Source of the DNA: Acidimicrobiia bacterium
GTDB lineage: Bacteria > Actinomycetota > Acidimicrobiia > Acidimicrobiales > SKKL01
DNA length: 64,000 nucleotides
Direction: 5' to 3'
NCBI GenBank assembly: GCA_041676705.1
Contig: JBAYRL010000005.1
Span: forward strand, 62,001-126,000
Positions 42,838 through 51,179 of this stretch are shown here, one piece after another. The translations under genes were made by a program, and so were the position numbers. Every line of letters begins with the position of its first letter. Position 1 is the first letter of the stretch. The notes under the pieces are model-generated. The model did no database searches. It worked only from the letters and a program-made list of their open reading frames with translations, and had not been told where the DNA came from.

Positions 42838-44109
42838 ATGGCAGATAAAACCCACTCGGATTTAAGCGAACCGACCCTCACTGCCCGTGAAGCGGCTGCG
42901 CGTTTAGGGGTCAAGGTCGAAACGCTGTATGCCTATGTGAGCAGAGGCATGCTGCCCAGCCATCGGGCTCTAGACGGGCGAACCAGCCTCTTCGCCCTTA
43001 GCGACATTGAGCAGCTTGTTAAACGGAATCGTAGGCCCAGCGAACGCGACCGCCTGGAAGTAATAATCGATACCAGCATCACTGCTATCTATGACGATTC
43101 GTTCTTTTACCGTGGTCGCAACGTTGCCGAGCTATGCATTGAAAAACCGTTCGAATGGGTGGCGGAATGGCTTTGGCTGGGCGAAACCAATGACTTCAAC
43201 GATGGGGCTGCTATCCCTTGGCAGGCCAGCATTAAATCAGCCGAGCTGATCGCAAGCGAAGTGGCTCGCCTGCCGGTTTCTTCCACCTCTGGCGACCAGC
43301 TGCGAGTCGCGGTCGCCGTAGCTGGGGCCACCCACTCGCTTCGCCACGACCTCCGTCCTCGAGGCGTGGCTCACACTGCTCGGCGTCTAATTGCGACCAT
43401 GGTTGATTCCCTGCCACTTCGCCAAAACCTAACAGCACCAGCAACACAAATAGCGCCACTTGCTGAACGCCTATGGCCCAGATTGTGCCCCTACCCGGCC
43501 GAACCCGAGTGGATTCAGGCCTTAAATGCAGCTTTGGTTCTGCTCGCCGATCACGAATTGGCAGCCTCTACGATCGCCGCTCGCGTGGCGGCCTCAACCC
43601 GAGCCGACCCATATGCGGTGGTCTCTTCTGGTCTCGGTGTGCTTAGCGGAAGTTTGCACGGAACGGTGAGCGCCGCGGTACAACAACTCTTAGCTGCGGT
43701 CCAAGCCAACAATCTGGGCCGGGTAGATCTTGACCGGGTGGGGCGCATAATTTCTGACCATCTTCGTCACGGTCAGGCCGTACCTGGTTTTGGGCATCCT
43801 TTGTATCCCAACGGCGATCCTCGAGGCGCAGTGCTACTGGCTATGGTGCGCAATCTGGCCCGTGAGAAAGAGCGATTGTCTGAAGTGGACGCCGTAATTG
43901 AAGTCATGTCCGAAGGGGCACCAGCGCAACCCAATGTTGATTTCGCATTGGCGGCTTTGGCGCACGTGGCTGGCATGGACCAAGGTGCTGGTGAGGCGAT
44001 ATTTTCTGTCGCTAGATCAGCAGGCTGGATAGCTCACGCTATAGAGGAGTACAACGAACCGCCCAATCGGTTTCGTGCTCGGGCACGTTATATCGGCAGC
44101 AACCATTAG
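42838..44109 (+). CDS. Citrate synthase-like protein with N-terminal HTH domain
   Basis: About 423 residues from ATG 42838, which has AAGAAGGA at good distance; an upstream ATG at 42802 sits against the palindromes. Residues about 15-65 form an excisionase/MerR-type helix-turn-helix (LTAREAAARLGVKVETLYAY, then GRTSLFALSDIEQL). The rest is citrate synthase: SGSLHGTVSAAVQQ, PGFGHPLYPNGDPRG and PNVDFALAALAHVAG keep the two His and the Asp. Such HTH-citrate synthase fusions are known in Actinobacteria and may be enzymes, regulators or both. It is divergent from the plain citrate synthase. Confidence 0.88.
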   Translation: MADKTHSDLSEPTLTAREAAARLGVKVETLYAYVSRGMLPSHRALDGRTSLFALSDIEQLVKRNRRPSERDRLEVIIDTSITAIYDDSFFYRGRNVAELCIEKPFEWVAEWLWLGETNDFNDGAAIPWQASIKSAELIASEVARLPVSSTSGDQLRVAVAVAGATHSLRHDLRPRGVAHTARRLIATMVDSLPLRQNLTAPATQIAPLAERLWPRLCPYPAEPEWIQALNAALVLLADHELAASTIAARVAASTRADPYAVVSSGLGVLSGSLHGTVSAAVQQLLAAVQANNLGRVDLDRVGRIISDHLRHGQAVPGFGHPLYPNGDPRGAVLLAMVRNLAREKERLSEVDAVIEVMSEGAPAQPNVDFALAALAHVAGMDQGAGEAIFSVARSAGWIAHAIEEYNEPPNRFRARARYIGSNH

Positions 44110-44204
44110 GCGAACCTGGCCACTAACCGGTCTTGGTCACTCGGCTAGAGCATTTCAACCTTGCCAAGCGATGTCAAGAGTAGGGCAGCGTGGGCGAAGC
44201 GGGG

Positions 44205-45800
44205 TTAATGAACCCCGTCGGCAATAAGGCGTTCTAAGGTCAACTCAGGATGGTCGGCTTCCACCCGGGCCAACCAATAACTCGATTCGAAAAGCGCCAA
44301 TCGGGTGCCATCGGCACGTTGCAGCACGTCAACGCCGCGCATGGCCCGCAAGGCCGATTCGCTCTGGGCGTCGGTGCGTCGGGCAATGGTGTACGAGGTC
44401 GGGCTTAGCTCTACCGGCGCACCGAACTCGTTTTCCAAACGATGAATTGCCACCTCAAATTGCATCTGGCCCACCGCCGCCAGAGTGGGGGCCTGATCTC
44501 CAATGTCGGGGTCGCGCAGCACCTGCACTACGCCTTCTTCATCTAATTGGTGAATGCCCGAACGGAACTGTTTGAAGCGACCCACATCTCGTACCCGGAT
44601 GATAGAAAACAGCTCGGGCGCAAAGCTGGGAATGCCGGGGAAAGTGACTGGCTTATCAGCCCAAATCGTGTCGCCAATGCGCAAATCGGTGGCGTTGACT
44701 AACCCGACCACATCCCCTGGCCATGCATCTTCCAAGGTTTCGCGGTCTTGGCCGAAAACCTGTTGAGCATATTTTGTTGCAAAAGTTCTACCGGTACGGT
44801 CGTGGGTAACCATCATGCCGCGTTGGAAATGCCCAGAGCAGACTCGGAAATATGCCAAACGATCGCGATGGGCGCGGTCCATGTTGGCCTGAACCTTGAA
44901 AACGAAGCCCGAGAATGGAGCATCAAGGGGCCGCAGGTTGCCAGCAACATCAGGCCACGAAGTGGGGCTAGGTGCCATATCAACCACACCGTCAAGCATC
45001 AGTCGCACCCCAAAGTTGGTAAGGGCGGAACCGAAATAGACGGGGGTGATCATGCCAGCTTGAAACAGCTCGTCATCAAGGCCAGCGCCAACCTCATCTA
45101 AGAGGGCCAGCTCGTCGATAGCGGCCTGCCACGCTGGGCCTTCCGACGCTGCCGCCTCGGCGGCGCTCATTCGTTCTTCGCCTGCTTCGGTAGCACCATG
45201 AGCGGTGCGGGTGAAACGGATAAAGGTGTTGTCGCGTCGGTCGATAACCCCACGAAAATCACCGGCAATGCCGACTGGCCAAGTTACAGGCACGGGTTGA
45301 ATGCCTAAAGTGCTTTCAATCTCATCGAGCAGTTCAAGGGGGTCGAGTCCGGGGCGGTCCCACTTGTTGATGAAAGTGAGAGTCGGCATCTCACGCTCTC
45401 GACATACCTCAAAAAGCTTCAAAGTCTGAGGCTCAATGCCTTTACCGGCGTCGAGGACCATCACGGCGGCGTCGGCAGCGGCTAGAACACGGTAGGTGTC
45501 TTCTGAAAAGTCGCGGTGTCCGGGGGTGTCTAGCAGGTTGACTATGCACTCTCGGTAGGGAAACTGGAGCACGGTCGAGGTGATCGAGATTCCCCGCTTC
45601 TGTTCTAGTTCCATCCAGTCAGAGGTGGCCGCTTTACGGCTACCACGGGCCTTAACGGCTCCGGCACCCGAGGTGAGGGCACCGCCATACAACAAAAACT
45701 TCTCGGTTAGCGTCGTTTTACCGGCGTCAGGGTGAGAAATAATGGCGAAGGTGCGTCTTCGGGCGGCTTCGATGGAGGCGGTTGTGTCTAACACAGACAT
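44205..45800 (-). CDS. prfC: Peptide chain release factor 3
   Basis: 531 residues, full length for RF3. GTPase motifs: G1 ISHPDAGKTTLTEKFL, G2 region KRGISITST, G3 LDTPGHRDFSEDTYR, G4 NKWDRPG. The C-terminal half contains VGQMQFEVAIHRLENEFG, typical of RF3. It recycles RF1/RF2 from the ribosome after peptide release. It begins 8 bases after the mgtE stop on the same strand, so the two may share a transcript. Confidence 0.96.
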   Translation of the reverse strand: MSVLDTTASIEAARRRTFAIISHPDAGKTTLTEKFLLYGGALTSGAGAVKARGSRKAATSDWMELEQKRGISITSTVLQFPYRECIVNLLDTPGHRDFSEDTYRVLAAADAAVMVLDAGKGIEPQTLKLFEVCREREMPTLTFINKWDRPGLDPLELLDEIESTLGIQPVPVTWPVGIAGDFRGVIDRRDNTFIRFTRTAHGATEAGEERMSAAEAAASEGPAWQAAIDELALLDEVGAGLDDELFQAGMITPVYFGSALTNFGVRLMLDGVVDMAPSPTSWPDVAGNLRPLDAPFSGFVFKVQANMDRAHRDRLAYFRVCSGHFQRGMMVTHDRTGRTFATKYAQQVFGQDRETLEDAWPGDVVGLVNATDLRIGDTIWADKPVTFPGIPSFAPELFSIIRVRDVGRFKQFRSGIHQLDEEGVVQVLRDPDIGDQAPTLAAVGQMQFEVAIHRLENEFGAPVELSPTSYTIARRTDAQSESALRAMRGVDVLQRADGTRLALFESSYWLARVEADHPELTLERLIADGVH

Positions 45801-45808
45801 GGCGGTGC

Positions 45809-47140
45809 CTAGATTCCTAGAACAAGTTTGGCGATCATGAAATAGATGATCAGGGCGGTGGCATCCACCAAAGTGGTAATAAATGGTGCCGAAATCACCG
45901 CCGGATCTACTCCTACTCTACGGGCAATTAGGGGCAACATGGCACCAACTGAGGTGGCCCAGGTGCAGATAACCAACAAGGTCGACCAAATCACCAGCGC
46001 CAACTTGGCATCGTAAATCAGCGAAACTGGAATCGCAGCCGCGGTTGCCAGCACTAGGCCGGTCATCACCCCAGCGGCGGCTTCACGCCACACGATTCGA
46101 GGCAAGTCGCCAGGTCGTACTTCTCCCACTGCCATAGCACGAATAACAGCTGTCGATGATTGTGCGCCAGAATTGCCACCGGTGTCGGTGAGGAGCGGAA
46201 TAAAAAGTACCAGGCTGGCAGCTTTGGCCAAGGTGTCTTCAAAGGCCTGTAATACGTTCACTGTCAAAACCGCCGTGGCAATAAGCACCAACAGCCAACC
46301 AGCGCGAGACCGGGCCAAACGGTAAGCACTGACCGAAAGGTAGGGGGAACCTAGTGGGCTTGAACCACCTGACAGGGCGAAGTCTTCGGTTTCTTCTTGC
46401 TCTAACACTCGCAAAGCATCGTCAACGGTAATTACCCCAACCAAACGATCTTCTGAATCCACCACCGGAAGAGCAATCAGCCCGGCTTCACTCACCAAGC
46501 GGGCCGCTTGTTCTTGGTCACTGTCGGTCGAGATGTGGTGAACTTCGGTGGTCATTAAATCGCCCACCAAGGTGTCAGGTGAAGCTAAGACCAACGACTT
46601 TAAGCCGGTGATGCCAATGAGCCGGCGGTGATCATCGAGTACCGGTAACGCGTAAACAGTTTCGGCGTCTAAACCTTCGCGACGGATTTTTTCCATGGCT
46701 TCGGTTACGGTCATCGACTCACGAAGAGATACGAACTCGGGCGTCATCAAACGACCAGCAGATTCTTCGGGATAACCCAACAAGAGTGTGGTTAGTGCTC
46801 GTTCGTCAGCACTTAGGGCACCTAAGAGGCGTTTGGCCACCATGGCTGGCATCTCACCCATCAGACGCGCCCGGTCGTCAGGGTCTAGATCTTCAAGAAT
46901 GGTGATAACGCGGTCGTCGCGCAGGCCATCCAGCACACGTTGTTGATAGAACGGGTCGAGTGCTTCAAAAACCTCTAAGGCTCGTTCTCGATCGAGTAAT
47001 CGAAATGCTACGGCGGTTTCAGTGAGGTCTAATCGGGTCAGTTCATCAGCGATTTCAAGCGGATGCGTGTCATCGAGCCACGCGAGAAGGGGGGCGGTAT
47101 CACCGTCCCGTACTAGTGCATCAATGCGAACGTCACTCAC
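45809..47140 (-). CDS. mgtE: MgtE-type magnesium transporter
   Basis: 443 residues from GTG 47140. It has the N-terminal superhelical domain (about 1-125), paired CBS domains (about 135-250; VGDLMTTEVHHISTDSDQEQ is one), a connecting helix and five C-terminal membrane helices with the ion-pathway segment FIPLLTDTGGNSGAQSS. It imports magnesium and is gated by magnesium binding to the cytoplasmic domains. The 90 bases before it are GC-rich and structured-looking, but I cannot assign a known Mg riboswitch. Confidence 0.95.
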   Translation of the reverse strand: MSDVRIDALVRDGDTAPLLAWLDDTHPLEIADELTRLDLTETAVAFRLLDRERALEVFEALDPFYQQRVLDGLRDDRVITILEDLDPDDRARLMGEMPAMVAKRLLGALSADERALTTLLLGYPEESAGRLMTPEFVSLRESMTVTEAMEKIRREGLDAETVYALPVLDDHRRLIGITGLKSLVLASPDTLVGDLMTTEVHHISTDSDQEQAARLVSEAGLIALPVVDSEDRLVGVITVDDALRVLEQEETEDFALSGGSSPLGSPYLSVSAYRLARSRAGWLLVLIATAVLTVNVLQAFEDTLAKAASLVLFIPLLTDTGGNSGAQSSTAVIRAMAVGEVRPGDLPRIVWREAAAGVMTGLVLATAAAIPVSLIYDAKLALVIWSTLLVICTWATSVGAMLPLIARRVGVDPAVISAPFITTLVDATALIIYFMIAKLVLGI

Positions 47141-47355
47141 GGTTCGCTACCTTCCAAATCGAAAACTGGCTGACTTTCCCGCCGCGCACACGATGGCGTT
47201 ACCTGGGTCGCCTCCGAGTCCTATCGGGGACATTGTAGTTTAAAAGCGTACTTAGGCCCGATTCAACGCTTTCGCTGGCGGAACGGCTGCTTTTGTGGCC
47301 ATGACAACCCTCAGACCGGTAACAACCCTGCGACAGGGCGGCGTCCCGGCGGTGG
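47141..47355. other. mgtE leader and divergent spacer
   Basis: About 215 bases between mgtE and the promoter of the small membrane protein. On the mgtE strand the leader (about 47145-47235) contains several GC-rich segments such as CGGAGGCGACCCAGG and GCGCGGCGGGAAAGTC that could fold. I could not match it to the M-box by eye. No open frame is convincing. Confidence 0.3.
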
Positions 47356-47385
47356 TTGACTAATAGCAGATACCCACTAGGGTAT
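47356..47385 (+). promoter_or_regulatory. Promoter with CsoR-type palindromic operator
   Basis: TTGACT (47356) and TAGGGT (47378) are spaced 16 bases apart, a plausible sigma-70-type promoter for the small gene that follows. The perfect 6-4-6 palindrome ATACCC-ACTA-GGGTAT (47370-47385) covers the -10 region. Operators of the CsoR/CstR family (copper or persulfide sensors) have this ATACCC...GGGTAT form. No csoR-like gene is in the window. Confidence 0.5.
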
Positions 47386-47499
47386 AGGGTGGCTATTGGC
47401 ATATGCGGGCTGTGGTCGACCACAAAGGCTGTGGTCAACCACAACAAATGCACCTGCTATGAAGTCAGAAGTAGCACCGTTATGAAATCGGGAGAAACC

Positions 47500-47706
47500 G
47501 TGCAGCCTCAAATCAAATTGAGTTCTGAGGATCAAAACATCGAAGAAGGTTGCGCCACTGGCAATTGTGCCAGGCCGGCCCTATCCGCCGATGCCGGGGT
47601 CAAAGAGCGTTTAGCTTGGTGGTTCCGTGGCCTTCTCACCCCTTGTTCGTTAGTCAGAATTTTCGCCGTGGTAATTTTGGCCATGGCCGTACTGTCAAGC
47701 GTCTAG
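47500..47706 (+). CDS. Small membrane protein with Cys motif, unknown function
   Basis: 68 residues from GTG 47500, which has GGGAGA 4-5 bases upstream; ATG 47482 would give 74. The N-terminal half is polar and contains GCATGNC, two cysteines that could bind metal or be redox-active. The C-terminal 25 residues (LVRIFAVVILAMAVLSSV) form one membrane helix. The CsoR-type operator upstream and the cysteines would fit a metal or sulfur stress role, but this is inference. Confidence 0.5.
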   Translation: MQPQIKLSSEDQNIEEGCATGNCARPALSADAGVKERLAWWFRGLLTPCSLVRIFAVVILAMAVLSSV

Positions 47707-47749
47707 CCAAAGCGCGTCTCGGCGCGGCGTTTTAGGTTCCAAAACGAAG

Positions 47750-47778
47750 TCGGACCAGACCGTTAGGGCCTGGTCCGA
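47750..47778 (-). terminator. Terminator-like hairpin after the tRNA cluster
   Basis: TCGGACCAG and CTGGTCCGA form perfect 9-bp arms around an 11-base loop, 9 bases beyond the 3' end of tRNA-Phe on the minus strand. It is followed on that strand by CTTCGTTTTGG. It probably ends the tRNA-Glu/Asp/Phe transcript. Confidence 0.6.
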
Positions 47779-47787
47779 TTCAAAAGG

Positions 47788-47860
47788 TGGTCGAGACCGG
47801 CGTCGATCCGGTGACCTTCCGCTTTTCAGGCGGACGCTCTGCCAACTGAGCTACTCGACC
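47788..47860 (-). tRNA. tRNA-Phe (GAA)
   Basis: Acceptor GGTCGAG/CTCGACC pairs fully. The D-arm is GCTC/GAGC, the anticodon stem TCCGC/GCGGA has loop CTGAAAA (anticodon GAA), and the T-loop lies in CCGGATCGACGCCGG. The last and most terminator-proximal of three tRNA genes on the minus strand. CCA is not fully encoded. Confidence 0.93.
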
Positions 47861-47898
47861 ATGCGCTCGTAGCTTGGGCTTGAGCGCTAGAACAATGG

Positions 47899-47973
47899 CG
47901 GTCCCGACGGGATTTGAACCCGCGACCTCCGGCTTGACAGGCCGGCGTGAACTCCAGACTTCACCACGGGACC
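47899..47973 (-). tRNA. tRNA-Asp (GTC)
   Basis: Acceptor GGTCCCG/CGGGACC is perfect, discriminator G as usual for tRNA-Asp. The anticodon loop CTGTCAA gives GTC, and the T-arm CGGGTTCAAATCCCG is canonical. Middle gene of the Glu-Asp-Phe cluster. Confidence 0.94.
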
Positions 47974-48011
47974 AGATTGTTCACAACATTCCGAAAAATG
48001 TTGCTATGTAG

Positions 48012-48084
48012 CACCCCCAACGGGATTCGAACCCGTGTTTCCTCCTTGAAAGGGAGACGTCCTAGGCCTCTGGACGATGGGGGC
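48012..48084 (-). tRNA. tRNA-Glu (TTC)
   Basis: The acceptor arm GCCCCCA pairs with TGGGGGT (terminal G-U). The anticodon loop CTTTCAA gives TTC, and the T-arm ACGGGTTCGAATCCCGT is canonical; discriminator G. First gene of the three-tRNA cluster on the minus strand. Confidence 0.94.
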
Positions 48085-48214
48085 TCGCTCTCGAAGGAGG
48101 GCTGTAGCACTTTAGCAGCTAAGGCCACGTGGAGCGCTAATTCCCACCTTCTAGAACTGAACAGCTCATATGTTTAGCCGGTTTCGAACCACTAAGCATA
48201 ACTGAAGCTTCAAA

Positions 48215-48706
48215 CTAGCCAACCTCACGTAACGCCGTCACAATTTGATCGACCAAATGTCCTAGTACTTCATAGGCTGAAACCATGGCCGCTAGGGGAT
48301 CGGCAGGCTCAACCACAAGCGGTTCCTCTTCCGATACGTCCAAAATCGTGCCAAGCACTAAGCGCAGCGAATTGGTGCTTCGCATCCAGGCTGAAACTTC
48401 ATCTTCAGTCAGGGTTTCGTGCTGCAGCGTTGAGATCACGAGCTTTGCAGCGTCGCGTTGCTGTTGCACCAGATCATCACGAACCAGGTCTTGGAACTCT
48501 TGTTCAGCTTGCGCATTGTCGGGGTAGGCCGTGGGAAACAAACGCCAGGTTACCGAGGCGTCGGTAGCCAGAAGCTCTTCCAGCTGGCCTAGCAAATTCA
48601 CAAGAAGAGCCTCAACACCTTCCGGTAGGGCTAGCTCGAACTCGCCAGCTTTGCCACGGCGAACCCAACGCCGGTCGAAAAAGCCGAATCCGCCATTTGT
48701 CGCCAT
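48215..48706 (-). CDS. DUF2017 family protein
   Basis: 163 residues, mostly helical and acidic. The N-terminal FDRRWVRRGKAGEFELALPE and SLRLVLGTILDVSEEE are consistent with DUF2017, an actinobacterial family usually encoded directly after clpS, as here (17 bases). A role in regulated proteolysis is suggested only by this position. Confidence 0.8.
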   Translation of the reverse strand: MATNGGFGFFDRRWVRRGKAGEFELALPEGVEALLVNLLGQLEELLATDASVTWRLFPTAYPDNAQAEQEFQDLVRDDLVQQQRDAAKLVISTLQHETLTEDEVSAWMRSTNSLRLVLGTILDVSEEEPLVVEPADPLAAMVSAYEVLGHLVDQIVTALREVG

Positions 48707-48723
48707 GTGATCTCCGTTGACTT

Positions 48724-49020
48724 TTAATCTTGTTGCATAGTCGCCCAGAGTCCGTGCTCATGTAGGCGAAATACGTCGAGCTCAGCTTTTTCCCGGCTCC
48801 CGTTCGAGACCACGGCCTTACCTTCATGATGTACGGCCAACATCAACTGAGTGGCCTTTTCTACGCTGTAACCAAACAATTTTTGGAAAATATAGGTTAC
48901 GTAGCTCATGAGATTAATGGGGTCATTCCAAACGATGACGACCCACGGACGGTCAGGGTCGATATTGGTTTCGCTAACCGGTGGGGCCAGCTCAACGGGC
49001 GAGGCACTCATCACGACCAT
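48724..49020 (-). CDS. clpS: ClpS adaptor protein
   Basis: 98 residues. PWVVIVWNDPINLMSYVTYI and GYSVEKATQLMLAVHHEGKA are the diagnostic ClpS strands and helices, including the N-end-rule binding pocket region NDP...N...H. ClpS delivers N-degron substrates to ClpAP/ClpCP and modulates the protease. It is followed by DUF2017 and preceded on the same strand by ctaA. Confidence 0.95.
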   Translation of the reverse strand: MVVMSASPVELAPPVSETNIDPDRPWVVIVWNDPINLMSYVTYIFQKLFGYSVEKATQLMLAVHHEGKAVVSNGSREKAELDVFRLHEHGLWATMQQD

Positions 49021-49025
49021 GTTAT

Positions 49026-50036
49026 TCAGGTTGCAACCGCTTCTTGGCGCGCTGGCGTGGAAGTGGTGTGATTGTACTCAAGCCATAGCCAGATGCTGGC
49101 AACCCAAACGCTGATGGCACCCACGATATGTAGGAAAACCAGCCCGGCGGGCACTCCATTCCAATATTGGAGGTAACCAACCGCCCCTTGGGCTAGCGCC
49201 AAAATCAGAATTACTGAAACCTGGGTTAACAACCGCTGAGGGGCGTTTTCTTTACGTAAATAAATCGCCGTGATCACCAACACGGCCAGGAAGACCCAGG
49301 CTGTCACACTGTGCCACCTAGTGATTGAAGGCAGAAACAGTCCTAACCGAGCCGCATTTTCATCTCCGCCGTGGGGCCCAGAACCCGTGACTAAAGTACC
49401 CACCACCATTACGGCTAACGAGGTAATGGCCAACATAGATACCCAGTAACGCGAAGCAGAGCTCTGCTGGTTAGTCGAAGCAAGTGACGGTAAGTGTTGG
49501 GAACGCGGGCTCTGCGTAGCACCTGGTGCCGCCACCGGTTCGGAAGCGTCGGTGAAAAGTTCGGTGCTCATTCGGGCCTGGTGGTAAAGCACGACCGCGA
49601 AAAACAGCAGTATTACCGAGATCAAGAAGTGAACTATGACCGTTGAAGGCAAGAGGTCAAAGCGGATAACAAGTGCCCCCACCAGAATTTGGGCAATGAC
49701 CCCAGCCAAGATGGCGTATGAAAGCGTGAGCAGCTCGCCACGATAGGGAAGTCGTTTGCGGGCCGCCCAAATGGCTAACAACACCGCCACCAGAACTGGC
49801 AAAGAAACCATCCGGTTAATGAACTCAATAATGGCGTGATAATGCGTCGGCGGTACGAAACTATCGCTTTCGCATCGCGGCCAATCCGAGCAACCAAGGC
49901 CCGATCCGGTTAACCGTACCGCGGCGCCCGTCAGCACAATCAGCACCTGAGTCACAAGAACACCAAGTGCAATTCGTTCGAAACCCTTGGGGGTGAAGTG
50001 CTGTCGCTGCGACGATTTAGAAAGAGCCACGTTCAT
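49026..50036 (-). CDS. ctaA: Heme A synthase (CtaA/Cox15)
   Basis: 336 residues with about eight membrane helices in two four-helix bundles. GAAVRLTGSGLGCSDWPRCE carries the conserved Cys pair and first heme region; HYHAIIEFINRMVSLP and TRWHSVTAWVFLAVL contain heme-ligand histidines. It oxidises heme O to heme A for the aa3 oxidase encoded nearby. It is divergent from ctaB, 42 bases away. The central loop (about 165-205) is a long Ser/Gln-rich insertion. Confidence 0.93.
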   Translation of the reverse strand: MNVALSKSSQRQHFTPKGFERIALGVLVTQVLIVLTGAAVRLTGSGLGCSDWPRCESDSFVPPTHYHAIIEFINRMVSLPVLVAVLLAIWAARKRLPYRGELLTLSYAILAGVIAQILVGALVIRFDLLPSTVIVHFLISVILLFFAVVLYHQARMSTELFTDASEPVAAPGATQSPRSQHLPSLASTNQQSSASRYWVSMLAITSLAVMVVGTLVTGSGPHGGDENAARLGLFLPSITRWHSVTAWVFLAVLVITAIYLRKENAPQRLLTQVSVILILALAQGAVGYLQYWNGVPAGLVFLHIVGAISVWVASIWLWLEYNHTTSTPARQEAVAT

Positions 50037-50078
50037 TCATGCTAGAGGGGTAGGCCCGCCGAAGCGGAATGCTCGTCT

Positions 50079-51011
50079 TTGCCTTATCTGAGGCCCAGCC
50101 CTACCCTAGCTAGCGTGCTAAAGACCGGTTCATCGTCGTTCCTGGCGCGCTGCGCGGGATACGTGGCGTTGACCAAGCCCAGGATTATCGAACTATTGTT
50201 GGTTTCAACGGTGCCGACAATGGTGGTAGCTAAGGGCGGAATGCCATCAATTTGGCTAATTGTTGCCACGGTAATTGGCGGAACTTTGTCGGCGGGCGGT
50301 GCCAACGCCATTAACATGTACGTTGATCGCGACATCGATGCCATAATGACGCGCACCCAAAACCGCCCCCTGGTGACCGGCATCATCACACCACGAAATG
50401 CCATCATCTTTGCGGTCACTATTGAAGTCATCGCCTTCTTTTGGCTCTGGTACTTCGTGAACCTTCTTAGTGCCGTCCTAGCCGTCGCCGCCTGTCTGTT
50501 CTATGTCTTTGTCTACACGCTCTGGCTAAAGCGCACCTCGAAGCGCAACGTTGAAATTGGCGGCGCTGCTGGTGCCGTGCCGGTATTGATCGGCTGGACA
50601 TCGATTACGAACGGTTTGGAATGGGCACCCGTCGTGCTCTTCCTGGTTGTTTTCTTCTGGACACCGCCCCACACCTGGGCCTTAGCCACTAAATACAAAG
50701 AAGATTACTCGTCGGTACACGTTCCCATGCTGCCCGCCGTGGCCAGCATGGAATATACGGCCGTAATGTCCATCGTTTATAGCTTGGCCATGTGGGCGGC
50801 TAGTTTACTCTTTTGGCCTCTGGCCGATATGGGCCTACTGTATGGCGTCGCAGCCATCGTTCTAGGCGCCATCTTCACCTGGTATTCATGGATTTTGTAT
50901 CGAGAAAAAACTCCGAAAGCAGCCATGCGGCTATTCGGATGGTCAATTACCTATCTGACGCTCTTATTTGTCGTGATGGCAGTGGACCAATTCATAGATA
51001 TAAGGCTGTGA
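50079..51011 (+). CDS. ctaB: Protoheme IX farnesyltransferase (heme O synthase)
   Basis: 310 residues from TTG 50079; other starts a few codons downstream are possible. UbiA-type prenyltransferase: the first Asp-rich motif is NMYVDRDIDAIMTRTQNRPL and the second region is YKEDYSSVHVPMLP. Nine hydrophobic segments are expected. It attaches farnesyl to heme b to make heme O, the substrate of CtaA. It stands upstream of the oxidase operon. Confidence 0.94.
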   Translation: MPYLRPSPTLASVLKTGSSSFLARCAGYVALTKPRIIELLLVSTVPTMVVAKGGMPSIWLIVATVIGGTLSAGGANAINMYVDRDIDAIMTRTQNRPLVTGIITPRNAIIFAVTIEVIAFFWLWYFVNLLSAVLAVAACLFYVFVYTLWLKRTSKRNVEIGGAAGAVPVLIGWTSITNGLEWAPVVLFLVVFFWTPPHTWALATKYKEDYSSVHVPMLPAVASMEYTAVMSIVYSLAMWAASLLFWPLADMGLLYGVAAIVLGAIFTWYSWILYREKTPKAAMRLFGWSITYLTLLFVVMAVDQFIDIRL

Positions 51012-51118
51012 GCTTGAAAAAAACGTTCACGGCGACCGATGTCACAACACCTGCAATAATTTCTTTAGCCATTCCAGTTCGAAGTACACCCTCCAAACTG
51101 TGTAATCTCGCCCCAAGT

Positions 51119-51131
51119 AGTAAGACTTACT
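51119..51131. promoter_or_regulatory. Palindrome before the oxidase operon
   Basis: AGTAAG-A-CTTACT is a perfect 6+1+6 palindrome about 50 bases before the first gene of the oxidase operon. It may be an operator; no known regulator is matched. The rest of the 168-base gap after ctaB shows no clear promoter. Confidence 0.35.
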
Positions 51132-51179
51132 CAGCAGCGGGACTTTCACACCGTTGACCCCGTCGAGGCATCTAAACCA

